34,716 bases of DNA from Clostridium sp. 28_12 (GTDB taxonomy: Bacteria; Bacillota; Clostridia; TANB77; CAG-508): the NCBI GenBank assembly GCA_001916055.1, contig MNRR01000041.1, positions 1-34,716 on the forward strand. The letters run 5' to 3'. The notes under the pieces are model-generated. The model ran no database searches and was not told the origin of the DNA. It was given only the letters and a program-made list of their open reading frames with translations. The stretch's first letter is position 1. Every line of letters begins with the position of its first letter. Position numbers and translations under genes: made by a program. Below, piece after piece: positions 15,535 through 23,591 of the stretch.

Positions 15535-16284
15535 ATGAACGATTCATTATATGAAGATTATATGAGAAGTGTATTAGGTTATCAGCTAATGAATGATTAT
15601 ACAGATACATATAACTATAATAATTATGACAATTATTCAAGTTATGATGTAATACCTACAATGGCACATATGCAAAATCAAGGAATGCAAATGATGAATA
15701 ATATGATGCCAATGCAAAATCAAAATATGCAATCAATGTCTACAAGACCGATGACAGCAATGAATAATATACAAATTCAAGAGTTAGAAAAATGTTATCC
15801 AGAGATATACCAGATAGTATATCCCATGGTGCAAAAAGCATGTGCGGAAAATAGGGGAGAAATTACAAGAGAACTAGTAGATAGACTAACAGATGAAATC
15901 TATTCTGCAGTAGAAGATAAGACACTGGTTCAAGAGAGAGGAGAGGCAGAGGTCGCAAAAATAGATTCAAAAGCTACAACAGTAAAAACTGAAAAAATAG
16001 AAAAAAATAAAGATGATAGATATTGCCAAAATTGTGATAGTAGACAAAGAAACACAGGTTTAAATGATATAATCCGTATATTATTATTGAGAGAATTATT
16101 AGGAAGACCAGGCTTTCCAGGATTTAGACCTCCTAGACCTCCACCACCAAGACCACCTCACCCTCCAATGAGACCACCTATGAGACCTGGACCAGGAAGA
16201 CCTCCAAGACCAAGAGGAGAGAGGGATATATATGAGTCACCTAAATATTTTTCTTCATTAGATGATGGAGAATTGGCATATTGA
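15535..16284 (+). CDS. Low-complexity Met/Gln- and Pro-rich protein, possible spore protein
   Basis: This 249-residue protein has four zones: a Tyr/Asp/Asn-rich start with YEDYMRSVLGYQ (residues 6-17), a Met/Gln/Asn tract (43-78), a helical segment (LEKCYPEIYQIVYPMVQKAC, 84-103, then a DRLTDEIYS helix), and after a CxxC pair (Cys164, Cys167) and LLLRELLG, a Pro/Arg-rich tail (~191-227). I do not know its function. The composition and the YPEIY helical segment resemble clostridial spore-surface-associated proteins; this is inference. A CATATAAT box at 15490-15497 could be a sporulation-type -10 but is equally sigma-A-like. The ATG at 15535 is chosen because the one at 15523 abuts the AAAGGA box. 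Confidence 0.65.
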   Translation: MNDSLYEDYMRSVLGYQLMNDYTDTYNYNNYDNYSSYDVIPTMAHMQNQGMQMMNNMMPMQNQNMQSMSTRPMTAMNNIQIQELEKCYPEIYQIVYPMVQKACAENRGEITRELVDRLTDEIYSAVEDKTLVQERGEAEVAKIDSKATTVKTEKIEKNKDDRYCQNCDSRQRNTGLNDIIRILLLRELLGRPGFPGFRPPRPPPPRPPHPPMRPPMRPGPGRPPRPRGERDIYESPKYFSSLDDGELAY

Positions 16285-16309
16285 AAGTTGATATAAAATT
16301 GAACTAATA

Positions 16310-16358
16310 AGAACCGGTTCTAACGGTACCCAAAGAGGTACGGCAGAGAACCGGTTCT
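16310..16358. terminator. Bidirectional terminator with GAACCGGTTC palindromes
   Basis: AGAACCGGTTCT occurs at 16310-16321 and again at 16347-16358. Being self-complementary, the two copies pair as a 12 bp stem around an inner GTACC/GGTAC hairpin (16326-16330 with 16337-16341). It separates the Pro-rich gene (+) from guaA (-), with T-rich sequence on the guaA side. Confidence 0.75.
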
Positions 16359-16370
16359 ATCTGCTTATTT

Positions 16371-17909
16371 TTATTCCCATTCAATTGTTGCTGGTGGTTT
16401 TGAAGTAATGTCATAAACTACACGGTTAACATGTTTTACTTCATTAACAATTCTACTAGAAACTTTTTCTAAAACTTCGTAAGGAATTCTACTCCATAAA
16501 CCAGTCATAAAATCAGTAGTTTCAACAGCTCTTAAAGCAACTGTATAATCATAAGTTCTTTCATCACCCATAACACCTACAGATTTTAAGTTAGTAAGAA
16601 CTGCAAAATATTGATTTATATTTTTGTGTAAGCCTGCATTAGCAATTTCTTCTCTAAAAATAGCATCTGCATCTTTTAAAATTGTAAGCTTATCATCTGT
16701 GATATCTCCAATAACTCTAATAGCTAGACCTGGACCAGGAAATGGCTGTCTATATACTAGATTTTCTGGAATACCAAGTTCTAAACCAGTTTTACGAACT
16801 TCATCTTTAAATAAATTTCTTAAAGGTTCAACGATTTCTTTAAAGTCAACATAGTCAGGAAGTCCACCAACATTATGATGGCTCTTGATTACAGCACTTT
16901 TTCCAAGTCCACTTTCAATGACATCTGGATAGATGGTTCCTTGAACTAAGAAGTCTACAGTTCCAATTTTTTTTGCTTCTGCTTCGAAAACTCTGATAAA
17001 TTCTTCACCTATAATTTTTCTCTTTCTTTCTGGATCAGTAACTCCAGCAAGTTTGCTTAAAAATCTATCTTTTGCATCAACTCTTATAAAATTCAAGTCA
17101 TAATTTTCTGTAAAGATTTTTTCAACTTCGTCACCTTCATTTTTTCTAAGTAATCCATGGTCAACGAAAATACAAGTTAAATTTTTACCAATAGCTTTAC
17201 TTAAAAGTACAGCTGCAACAGACGAATCAACACCACCTGATAAAGCACATAAAGCTTTTTTATCTCCAATTTTTTCTTTTAAAGATTTTATAGAATCTTC
17301 TACAAATGATGACATAACCCAATCTCCTGAACAGTGGCAAACATTATATAAAAAGTTTTTAATAACTTGTGTTCCGTTTATTGAATTATTTACTTCTGGA
17401 TGGAATTGAATTCCATATAAATTTTTTTCTTGATTTTCCATTGCTGCATTTGGACAAACTGGCGTATAGCCGATTTTTTTGAATCCTTGTGGTACTTCTT
17501 CTACATAATCTGTATGACTCATTAAAAATACGTTTGTATCTTCAAATCCTTGAAATAGAGGAGAGGTATTATCTATATTTACGTTAGTTTCTCCATATTC
17601 TCTTGTTGTTGCAGATGCAACTTTTCCACCAAGTGTATGAGCCATTAATTGCATTCCATAACAGATTCCAAGTACAGGAATTCCTAATTCAAAAATTCCG
17701 TCAGCACATTTTGGGGATTCTTCGCCATATACACTTGCAGGTCCTCCTGTAAAGATTATTCCTTTTGGATTTTTTTCTTTTATTTTTTCTATTGAAATAT
17801 TAAATGGTACAACTTCTGAGTATACATTACATTCTCTTACTCTACGAGCGATTAATTGATTGTATTGGCCTCCAAAGTCTAATATTAAGATTAATTCTTT
17901 TGATTCCAT
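16371..17909 (-). CDS. guaA: GMP synthase (glutamine-hydrolysing)
   Basis: GuaA converts XMP to GMP using glutamine and ATP, the last step of guanine nucleotide synthesis. The N-terminal class I amidotransferase domain has the nucleophile in GICYGMQL and the HPE pair in IQFHPEV. The ATP pyrophosphatase domain has the P-loop LSGGVDSSV (~residues 224-232), and the C-terminal dimerisation domain includes RQPFPGPGLAIRVIG and ends KPPATIEWE. The 512 residues are typical. The AAAGGAGG box is directly upstream of the ATG at 17909. No purine riboswitch is visible in the short leader. It has its own promoter and is monocistronic. Confidence 0.98.
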   Translation of the reverse strand: MESKELILILDFGGQYNQLIARRVRECNVYSEVVPFNISIEKIKEKNPKGIIFTGGPASVYGEESPKCADGIFELGIPVLGICYGMQLMAHTLGGKVASATTREYGETNVNIDNTSPLFQGFEDTNVFLMSHTDYVEEVPQGFKKIGYTPVCPNAAMENQEKNLYGIQFHPEVNNSINGTQVIKNFLYNVCHCSGDWVMSSFVEDSIKSLKEKIGDKKALCALSGGVDSSVAAVLLSKAIGKNLTCIFVDHGLLRKNEGDEVEKIFTENYDLNFIRVDAKDRFLSKLAGVTDPERKRKIIGEEFIRVFEAEAKKIGTVDFLVQGTIYPDVIESGLGKSAVIKSHHNVGGLPDYVDFKEIVEPLRNLFKDEVRKTGLELGIPENLVYRQPFPGPGLAIRVIGDITDDKLTILKDADAIFREEIANAGLHKNINQYFAVLTNLKSVGVMGDERTYDYTVALRAVETTDFMTGLWSRIPYEVLEKVSSRIVNEVKHVNRVVYDITSKPPATIEWE

Positions 17910-17941
17910 AAAATCCTCCTTTAATTTTACAATATAGATAT

Positions 17942-17970
17942 ATTTTATCAGGTAAACAAAGAAAAGTAAA
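17942..17970 (-). promoter_or_regulatory. guaA promoter
   Basis: On the minus strand, TTTACT (17965-17970) and TAAAAT (17942-17947) have a 17 bp spacer. Confidence 0.55.
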
Positions 17971-17978
17971 GGATTTTA

Positions 17979-18008
17979 TTGTCAAATAGAGATTCTATGT
18001 GGTATAAT
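17979..18008 (+). promoter_or_regulatory. Promoter of the transglutaminase-like operon
   Basis: TTGTCA (17979-17984) and a perfect TATAAT (18003-18008) with an 18 bp spacer, 44 bases before the 18053 start and divergent from guaA. Confidence 0.7.
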
Positions 18009-18052
18009 ATAATATATATTTATATTTCCATATAAAAGGAGGCACATGGAAG

Positions 18053-18361
18053 ATGAATGAATTCAAAGTTATTGAGGTGATGAATAGAGCTAAAATTGAA
18101 GTTTTAAAGGATAAAAAAGAGGATTATTCATTAAATCAAAAAATTCAAGAATATTTAAAAGATGAAACTCTTTTCTTTAGAATTAATAAAGAAAAAGCAT
18201 ATAAAATTTTACAAACAATAGGAGTAAAAAAAGAATTACTAGAAGAAGTATATAAAAAGTTAATAAATCAAGATGTGTATTATGATTTATTAAATAGAGG
18301 AAAAATAAAAGATGATGATGAGAGTGTAATTGTGAAATATAAAGTGTATCGGGCGAAATGA
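18053..18361 (+). CDS. Hypothetical helical protein (102 aa)
   Basis: I do not recognise this family. It is small, soluble, Lys/Glu-rich and mainly helical by pattern, with a slightly hydrophobic core stretch (KEKAYKILQTIGVKKELLEEV) and no Cys or membrane segment. An AAAAGGAGGCAC box and a good promoter precede it. It is the first gene of a unit with the two transglutaminase-like proteins (next start 42 bases away), so it may act with them, for example as regulator, partner or substrate; this is inference from order alone. Confidence 0.65.
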   Translation: MNEFKVIEVMNRAKIEVLKDKKEDYSLNQKIQEYLKDETLFFRINKEKAYKILQTIGVKKELLEEVYKKLINQDVYYDLLNRGKIKDDDESVIVKYKVYRAK

Positions 18362-18403
18362 TTTATTTAAAAAGAAAAAATAAAATGGAGGAATATGAGA
18401 AAA

Positions 18404-19417
18404 ATGAGAGATAAATATATATATAAATTTTATGATGAAGTAAATCAAGTATTAGAGGGAGATTATAAAATAATATTAGAACCTAATAGAGATATTCAAG
18501 AAGATTGGATAGAATATGACCAAGTAAAATGGGAAATGGAAGAAGGAATTAGTAAACTGGTAGAAAAATTATTAAAAGAAAGTTCAATGAGTTTTGAAGA
18601 AAAGATTTTAGAAGTATATAAATATATATGTTTTAACTATGTATATGATGCTAATGTGTTGTATTTTTTCAAAAGAGATGATAGTGATATAAATAATATA
18701 AAATATATAGCAGTAGATTGGTATGGAAGAATTGTTGGAAAAGACTGGATTGAAAAAAGGCAAAAACATAATAGAAGAATATGCTATGAATTTGCAAGAT
18801 TTTATGCTAAGGCAATAAATGTGTTATTAGATGGAAATGATAAATTAGAAGCATTTATGCTTGGAGATAAGGAAAATTTACATTATGTTGTAGGATTAAC
18901 AGGAGATGAATACAGTGTCATTTTAGATTTAGATGATTTTAATAGCATAAAGGATCTTACAAGAGTTAAATTTGGATTAACAATTAAAGGAATAAAGATA
19001 CTTAGAGATGAATCAGGAAAATTTAAACAAGCAGTTGATAAATTTAATGAAGGGAAAAGAGAAGAACTTGCAGAGATTGAAGAGGCAAAGAGAAATTTAA
19101 AGAACAAGAGTCTTATTGAATATTTTAATAATGTTGCACAAATTTTAAAAAATAGAAATATTGATGCACAAGGATTTTTTGAATATATAAGAGCCATAGT
19201 GGAAAATGAAGGAATTAAGATAGAAAAAATCTGGAAAGAAGATAAGATAGCACCAGAAAAAAGATATGAAAGATGCATAATTTTTGAATTTGATGGTAAA
19301 ACATATTTAATAGATAGTATTGAACAAGCTATAATTCAAATAGAAAAAGGAGACTTAGATAAAAACGTTTTTGTCTTCAATTCAGCAGAAAATATATATC
19401 CATATTATGGTGGATAA
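18404..19417 (+). CDS. Transglutaminase-like cysteine enzyme fold, copy 1
   Basis: This 337-residue protein is not assigned by name, but residues ~65-190 show the order of a transglutaminase-like core: a helix pair with EEKILEVYKYICFNYVYD, then a Cys on a helix start (Cys127, KHNRRICYEFARFYAKAI), His160 in NLHYVVGLTG, and Asp175 in SVILDLDDF. These are the expected Cys/His/Asp triad positions. A conserved DLTRxKxGLT…KFNEG stretch follows, then a charged coiled region (~215-235) and a C-terminal alpha/beta part (QGFFEYIRAIVE). No signal peptide is present, so it is cytoplasmic. The ATG at 18404 is preferred over 18395, which is too close to GGAGG. The next gene is a paralogue. Confidence 0.6.
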   Translation: MRDKYIYKFYDEVNQVLEGDYKIILEPNRDIQEDWIEYDQVKWEMEEGISKLVEKLLKESSMSFEEKILEVYKYICFNYVYDANVLYFFKRDDSDINNIKYIAVDWYGRIVGKDWIEKRQKHNRRICYEFARFYAKAINVLLDGNDKLEAFMLGDKENLHYVVGLTGDEYSVILDLDDFNSIKDLTRVKFGLTIKGIKILRDESGKFKQAVDKFNEGKREELAEIEEAKRNLKNKSLIEYFNNVAQILKNRNIDAQGFFEYIRAIVENEGIKIEKIWKEDKIAPEKRYERCIIFEFDGKTYLIDSIEQAIIQIEKGDLDKNVFVFNSAENIYPYYGG

Positions 19418-19439
19418 AAGAAAAGCAAGGAGAAATTGT

Positions 19440-20519
19440 ATGAGTATAAATATAGAAAAAATTATAAGATTAAATGAATTAGTAAACATGTTTTTTAGAA
19501 GTAAGCATACAATCGTTTTGGACCCAAAATTAGAGAAAAAATACGGAAAGTATTTAGGGGAAGATATGGTATATGACAAGGCTGATTGGAATATATCAAG
19601 TGAACTTAAAGAATATGTCGATAAATTAGCGATGAATAAAGAATTAAGCAATGAGGAAAAAATATTATCAGTTTATGAAAAATTATGCCATGACTATGTA
19701 TATGATGATAATTTAATATCATATATTCAAAAAGTTGATGATGATATATTCAGTCTTCCTGATTGGTATGGAAGAAATGTTGATAAAGAGTGGGAAAAAA
19801 ATAGAGAAAAACATAATAGAAGAATATGTTTTGAATTATCAAGGTACTTAGTTGAATCATTAAATGAATTATTTAAAAATGACGAAAATTACAATTCTTG
19901 TATATTGTGGAATAAGAATCTTACACATTATTTTGTAGGACTTACTTCCAACGATTATAGTTTAGCTATTGATTTGGATGACTTTTTTAGGATAAAAGAT
20001 CTTACAAGATTAAAAACAGGATTAACACTAGAGGGAATTACAATTTTAGAAGATGATAAGGATAAATTTAAAAATGTTCTTGACAAATTTAATGAAGGAA
20101 GAAATGAATTTGCAATAAAGAGAATAGAAAATAAAATTGCAGAAACAGATGAGTCAGAAATAAAAGATGAAGAAAAAGAAAGTGAAGAAGTTTCCTTTTT
20201 AAGGAAAGCTGTTGCAATATTAAAAGAAGATGGACTAGATTCACAAGGAATATTTGAATACATGAAAGAAATAATAGATATTAGTATTGGAAAAGAAAAT
20301 AGAGAAAAAGTATGGAAAAAAATAGATGGCAAAAATAGAGAATCAACCAGATATATAAGATGTGTTGTTGTTACTATAGATGGTCAAAAATATTTAGTTG
20401 ATGGGGAAGATGCAATAGTACGACAATTTGATGAAAAAGAATATGATGAAAAAAGAGCAAAATTTGTTCCTAGCAAAGAACTTACTCGTGTAGGAATTGA
20501 TTATTATGATGGTAAATAA
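19440..20519 (+). CDS. Transglutaminase-like cysteine enzyme fold, copy 2
   Basis: This 359-residue protein is a clear paralogue of the preceding gene throughout its length: DWYGRNVDKEWE, KHNRRICFELSRYL with Cys130, NLTHYFVGLTSNDYS with His163, and AIDLDDF with Asp178. The shared features are therefore concentrated on the putative triad, while the N-terminus and the acidic linker (~225-245, ESEIKDEEKESEEVS) diverge. The C-terminal part again contains DSQGIFEYMKEI and an RCVVVTIDGQKYLVD strand pair. It is cytoplasmic and lies 22 bases after copy 1; AAGGAG is 7 bases before the ATG. Catalysis (protease, amidase or cross-linking) is not established. Confidence 0.6.
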   Translation: MSINIEKIIRLNELVNMFFRSKHTIVLDPKLEKKYGKYLGEDMVYDKADWNISSELKEYVDKLAMNKELSNEEKILSVYEKLCHDYVYDDNLISYIQKVDDDIFSLPDWYGRNVDKEWEKNREKHNRRICFELSRYLVESLNELFKNDENYNSCILWNKNLTHYFVGLTSNDYSLAIDLDDFFRIKDLTRLKTGLTLEGITILEDDKDKFKNVLDKFNEGRNEFAIKRIENKIAETDESEIKDEEKESEEVSFLRKAVAILKEDGLDSQGIFEYMKEIIDISIGKENREKVWKKIDGKNRESTRYIRCVVVTIDGQKYLVDGEDAIVRQFDEKEYDEKRAKFVPSKELTRVGIDYYDGK

Positions 20520-20522
20520 ATA

Positions 20523-20551
20523 TTGAAAAAATCTCTAAACTATGGTATAAT
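20523..20551 (+). promoter_or_regulatory. Promoter of the NTPase gene
   Basis: TTGAAA (20523-20528) and a perfect TATAAT (20546-20551) with a 17 bp spacer, 32 bases before the ATG at 20584. Confidence 0.8.
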
Positions 20552-20583
20552 ATATGTATAAATACAAAGGAGGTAAATATACC

Positions 20584-21081
20584 ATGAGAGTTGGAATTGC
20601 AACTGATTCTGCTGAGAAAATAAGAGGAATCAAGAGTGCATTTTCTCGGTTTTTCAAAATTGATGACACTGAAATAGAGTTTTTTCATCAAAAGGTTAAT
20701 TCAGGAGTATCAAAACAACCATTTAATGAGGAAACTTATGAAGGTGCTTTCAATAGAGTAAATACTCTAATTGAAAAATCAGAGAAGGCAGATTTTTTTA
20801 TTAGTTGTGAAGCGGGTATCGAAGAACTTTTTGGAAAGTATTTTAATGTGCAAGTAATTTGCATATTTGATTTCCAAAAACAAAGATATCTTTGGAGCAA
20901 AAGCTCTGGATGGCAGATTCCATCAGCAGATATAGAGATTATTAGAAATAGTGATCTTGATGATTATCTTAGAAAAAAAGGAATAACTTGTGCAGAAGAC
21001 TTACTTGGTGCTGATTATTCGAGAGCAGAATCTATTGCTCAGGCAACAGAATTTGCTTTAGCTTCACAGAAATTATATTAA
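20584..21081 (+). CDS. Inosine/xanthosine triphosphatase (DUF84, YjjX-like)
   Basis: This 165-residue protein of the DUF84 family hydrolyses ITP and XTP to keep deaminated purines out of nucleic acids. Family features visible: the N-terminal IATDSAEKIRGIKSAFSRFF (equivalent to GSxNPVKxxAVxxAF), SGVSKQPFNEETYEGAFNRV (the substrate-loop SGVxxQPxxxxExxxGAxNRA) and an EAGIEE loop in place of the usual EGG. The length is typical (~170). AAAGGAGGTAAAT precedes the ATG. It has its own promoter and a strong terminator at 21088-21136, so it is a single-gene unit. Conservation at the EGG motif is imperfect, so activity on ITP/XTP is likely but not certain. Confidence 0.8.
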   Translation: MRVGIATDSAEKIRGIKSAFSRFFKIDDTEIEFFHQKVNSGVSKQPFNEETYEGAFNRVNTLIEKSEKADFFISCEAGIEELFGKYFNVQVICIFDFQKQRYLWSKSSGWQIPSADIEIIRNSDLDDYLRKKGITCAEDLLGADYSRAESIAQATEFALASQKLY

Positions 21082-21087
21082 AAATTA

Positions 21088-21136
21088 AAAAATTGGAAGT
21101 TATATACAATAATTATATATATAACTTCCAATTTTT
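21088..21136 (+). terminator. Rho-independent terminator
   Basis: A perfect 19 bp stem (21088-21106 with 21118-21136) with an 11-base loop, ending in a six-T run. Confidence 0.9.
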
Positions 21137-21257
21137 TGATGAGTAAAAGAAAATTATAGAAATATAAAAAATCAAAAAATAAGAATAATCTTTTTTATTT
21201 TTGACTAAAATATATAAAGAATTAATATTAATTCAAAAAAATAAAAAGGAGTTTAGT

Positions 21258-21704
21258 ATGAAGGTTAAAGATTGTATGTGTGGCGATGTTTGTTGTGTAA
21301 AACCAGAAACAAAGATAAATGATGTTGCAAAATTAATGGAACAGAATCATATTGGTTGTGTACCTGTATGTGATAATAATAACTGTCTTGTAGGATTGAT
21401 TACAGATAGAGATATAATATTGCGTACAGTAGCATGTGACAAAGATGCGAAAAATACACCAGCAAGTGAAATAATGACTTGTAATGTTTGCACTTGTAAT
21501 GAAAATGATGATGTTCATACAGCAGAAAACAAAATGGCACAAAACCAAATAAGAAGAATTCCTGTTGTTGATAATGATAAAGTTATAGGAATTTTAACAC
21601 TTGGCGATTTAGCTCATTACAATGAAGAAACTGGCGAAGACCATTTCTGCAATACTGTTGAAGATATTTGTGGTTGTGGTGGACAAACTAAAAATAATAG
21701 ATAA
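21258..21704 (+). CDS. Cys-rich CBS-domain-pair protein
   Basis: This 148-residue stand-alone CBS pair would bind adenine nucleotides or similar ligands and act as an energy or stress sensor. CBS1 covers about residues 1-62 (NDVAKLMEQNHIGCVPV, LVGLITDRDII) and CBS2 about 68-125 (ENKMAQNQIRRIPVV, VIGILTLGDLA). It is unusually rich in Cys (about 14), including CMCGDVCC near the start, CNVCTC between the domains and CGCGG at the tail, which suggests metal or redox sensing in an anaerobe (inference). The ATG at 21258 follows AAAAGGAG. No partner enzyme is fused. A hairpin follows at 21709-21754. Confidence 0.9.
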   Translation: MKVKDCMCGDVCCVKPETKINDVAKLMEQNHIGCVPVCDNNNCLVGLITDRDIILRTVACDKDAKNTPASEIMTCNVCTCNENDDVHTAENKMAQNQIRRIPVVDNDKVIGILTLGDLAHYNEETGEDHFCNTVEDICGCGGQTKNNR

Positions 21705-21708
21705 CAAA

Positions 21709-21754
21709 TTGTTGATAATGTAAACTTTATTTTTTGAGTTTATATTATCAACAA
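21709..21754 (+). terminator. Hairpin after CBS gene, probable terminator
   Basis: An 18 bp stem (21709-21726 with 21737-21754, one G-T pair) has a T-rich loop. The tract after it is not T-rich, so termination may be weak. Confidence 0.5.
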
Positions 21755-21775
21755 ACTACATAGAAAAGAGGGCAT

Positions 21776-22864
21776 ATGGCAGAGGATTTGAATTATATTT
21801 ATAAAATTATAAGAAGAGTTTTAAATATAGCCCTAATAGTATTTGGGGTATACATAGGAGTAAAAATGGCAGTGTTTTACATGCCATTTTTAGTAGCATT
21901 TATAATTTCTTTAATGGTAGAACCTGCAATAAAATATTTAATGAAAAAAACAAGGCTTTCAAGGAAAATGAGTTCAATAATAATTTTTATAATAGTATTT
22001 ACCATAATAATAGGAAGCGTTGCATGGGGAATAATTTCATTAATTTCTGAATCAACAAATCTTTTACAAACTTTAAATTTATATATAGACAAAGCATATA
22101 CACAAATTCAAGATACAATAGGAAAGATGAGTATTACTAAAATCAAAATATCAAATACAGCATTAAATTTAGCACAAGAAGCATCTCAAGAAATATTGTT
22201 AAAAGTTTCAGAATGGGTGACAAGTTTCTTGACAAAATTACTTTCATTAATTACATCTCTTCCGACTATTACCATATATGTTATAATTACAATTTTATCA
22301 GTATATTTTGTATGTACAGATAGGATATATATATTGGATTTTATGGAACATCATATGCCTAAAAAATGGGTGCAAAAGATAGGAATACACGTAAAAGAGA
22401 TAACTAGAAAATTAGGTGGATATCTAAAAGCAGAAGCAATATTGATATTAGTATCATTTGTAATATCTTTAGTAGGATTATATATATTCAAATTTGTAGG
22501 AATGAATGTTAAATATCCACTTTTAATAGCACTAGGAATAGGAGTTGTAGATGCATTGCCTATTTTAGGCTCTGGTTCGGTTATGGCTCCTTGGGCCGTA
22601 GTGGAAGCATTAAATGGTGATATTCAATTAGGAATTTCAATTTTATCCTTGTGGTTAATAATGTCTATTGTAAGACAATTTTTAGAACCGAAAATTGTAA
22701 GTGGAAAAATAGGAATACATCCAATATTTACTTTAATTGCAATGTATACAGGATTTAAAGTGATTGGTGTAATGGGGATGTTGGTTGGGCCAATAGTTTT
22801 AATAATTTTAAAAAGTGTTTTTGCAAATGTATTAGAAGATGGAATATCAAACAGATTCTTTTGA
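21776..22864 (+). CDS. ytvI: Sporulation integral membrane protein YtvI (AI-2E transporter family)
   Basis: This 362-residue polytopic protein of the AI-2E/UPF0118 permease family has about eight hydrophobic segments. The layout FYMPFLVAFIISLMVEPAIK near the start, the LGGYLKAEAILILVSFVIS stretch (~residue 220) and DALPILGSG with QFLEPKIVSGKIGIHP match YtvI, which is expressed during sporulation in Bacillus. The precise role is unknown. This is the best single indicator that the organism forms (or descends from) endospores. The start at 21776 has a short-spaced GAGGG, so the exact start is slightly uncertain. No other sporulation gene is adjacent. Confidence 0.85.
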   Translation: MAEDLNYIYKIIRRVLNIALIVFGVYIGVKMAVFYMPFLVAFIISLMVEPAIKYLMKKTRLSRKMSSIIIFIIVFTIIIGSVAWGIISLISESTNLLQTLNLYIDKAYTQIQDTIGKMSITKIKISNTALNLAQEASQEILLKVSEWVTSFLTKLLSLITSLPTITIYVIITILSVYFVCTDRIYILDFMEHHMPKKWVQKIGIHVKEITRKLGGYLKAEAILILVSFVISLVGLYIFKFVGMNVKYPLLIALGIGVVDALPILGSGSVMAPWAVVEALNGDIQLGISILSLWLIMSIVRQFLEPKIVSGKIGIHPIFTLIAMYTGFKVIGVMGMLVGPIVLIILKSVFANVLEDGISNRFF

Positions 22865-22923
22865 GATATGCATAAATAAAAAATAAGCTCATAAACTTAT
22901 AAAAAATAAGTGGAGGGCTTTTT

Positions 22924-23466
22924 ATGTTTATATATAATTTAAAAGTAAATGGTGGATTAGCATTAATTGTGATTTTATCTATATTTATGGCAGTTGTATT
23001 TGGCTTTAGCATATATAAAATATTTTTTACTAGTGGAAAGTTTTTGATAAATGACAAAATAGAGAAACAAGATATTACAGAGATAAAAACAGAAAATTAT
23101 ACTAATATTCTAAAGGCAGTGCATGATAATCCAGATTCTTATATAGGAATGAAAATAAATTTTACAGGGTACATATATAGAGTTATAGATTTTAAAGAAG
23201 AACAGTTTGTTATTGCAAGAGATATGTTTATAAATGAAAGCAAAACTCAAGCTGTAGTTGTTGGTTTTTTATGTGAAAGCAAAGACGTAAAGAACTTTAA
23301 AGATGGAACATGGGTTAATATAACTGGAAATATCGAAATTGGAAAATATCATAATGAACAAATACCATTTATAAAAATTACAGAAATAGAAGAAACGAAT
23401 CAGCCAGAAGATTCTTATGTAATGCCACCAAGTAATGAGTATGTACCAACAAGTGGGATTTTTTAA
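22924..23466 (+). CDS. DUF1980/TIGR03943-like membrane-anchored protein (YcgQ C-terminal type)
   Basis: This 180-residue protein has one N-terminal membrane helix (residues ~10-32) and an external domain with GMKINFTGYIYRV, EQFVIARDMF, VVGFLCE, DGTWVNITGNI and an IPFIKITEIEE…P ending. This succession matches DUF1980 (YcgQ family), normally encoded beside a DUF318/YcgR permease and linked to metal handling. Here only the domain half is present and no permease neighbours it; the usual Cys pair of the family is not seen after the ARD motif (it reads FINESKTQAVVV). It could therefore be a repurposed version. GGAGGG precedes the ATG. Confidence 0.65.
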   Translation: MFIYNLKVNGGLALIVILSIFMAVVFGFSIYKIFFTSGKFLINDKIEKQDITEIKTENYTNILKAVHDNPDSYIGMKINFTGYIYRVIDFKEEQFVIARDMFINESKTQAVVVGFLCESKDVKNFKDGTWVNITGNIEIGKYHNEQIPFIKITEIEETNQPEDSYVMPPSNEYVPTSGIF

Positions 23467-23498
23467 AATGTCATAAAAATAACAAAAAGGTATAAAAA

Positions 23499-23540
23499 TT
23501 TACATTAAATATTGATTTATGTAAAGAAATCGTATATAAT
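23499..23540 (+). promoter_or_regulatory. Promoter and overlapping dyad ahead of the nuclease/ATPase cassette
   Basis: TTGATT (23512-23517) and a perfect TATAAT (23535-23540) have a 17 bp spacer, ~51 bases before the 23592 start. A perfect 7 bp dyad (TTTACAT 23499-23505 and ATGTAAA 23519-23525) spans the -35 element and is a candidate repressor operator (inference). Confidence 0.65.
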
Positions 23541-23591
23541 ATTTGCAGAAACCAGTAATAAACTTAAAATAACTATTTAAGGAGTGATTTT

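Noticed and set aside
17910..17978. Purine riboswitch upstream of guaA
   Set aside because: The leader is only a few dozen bases and has none of the conserved junction sequence.
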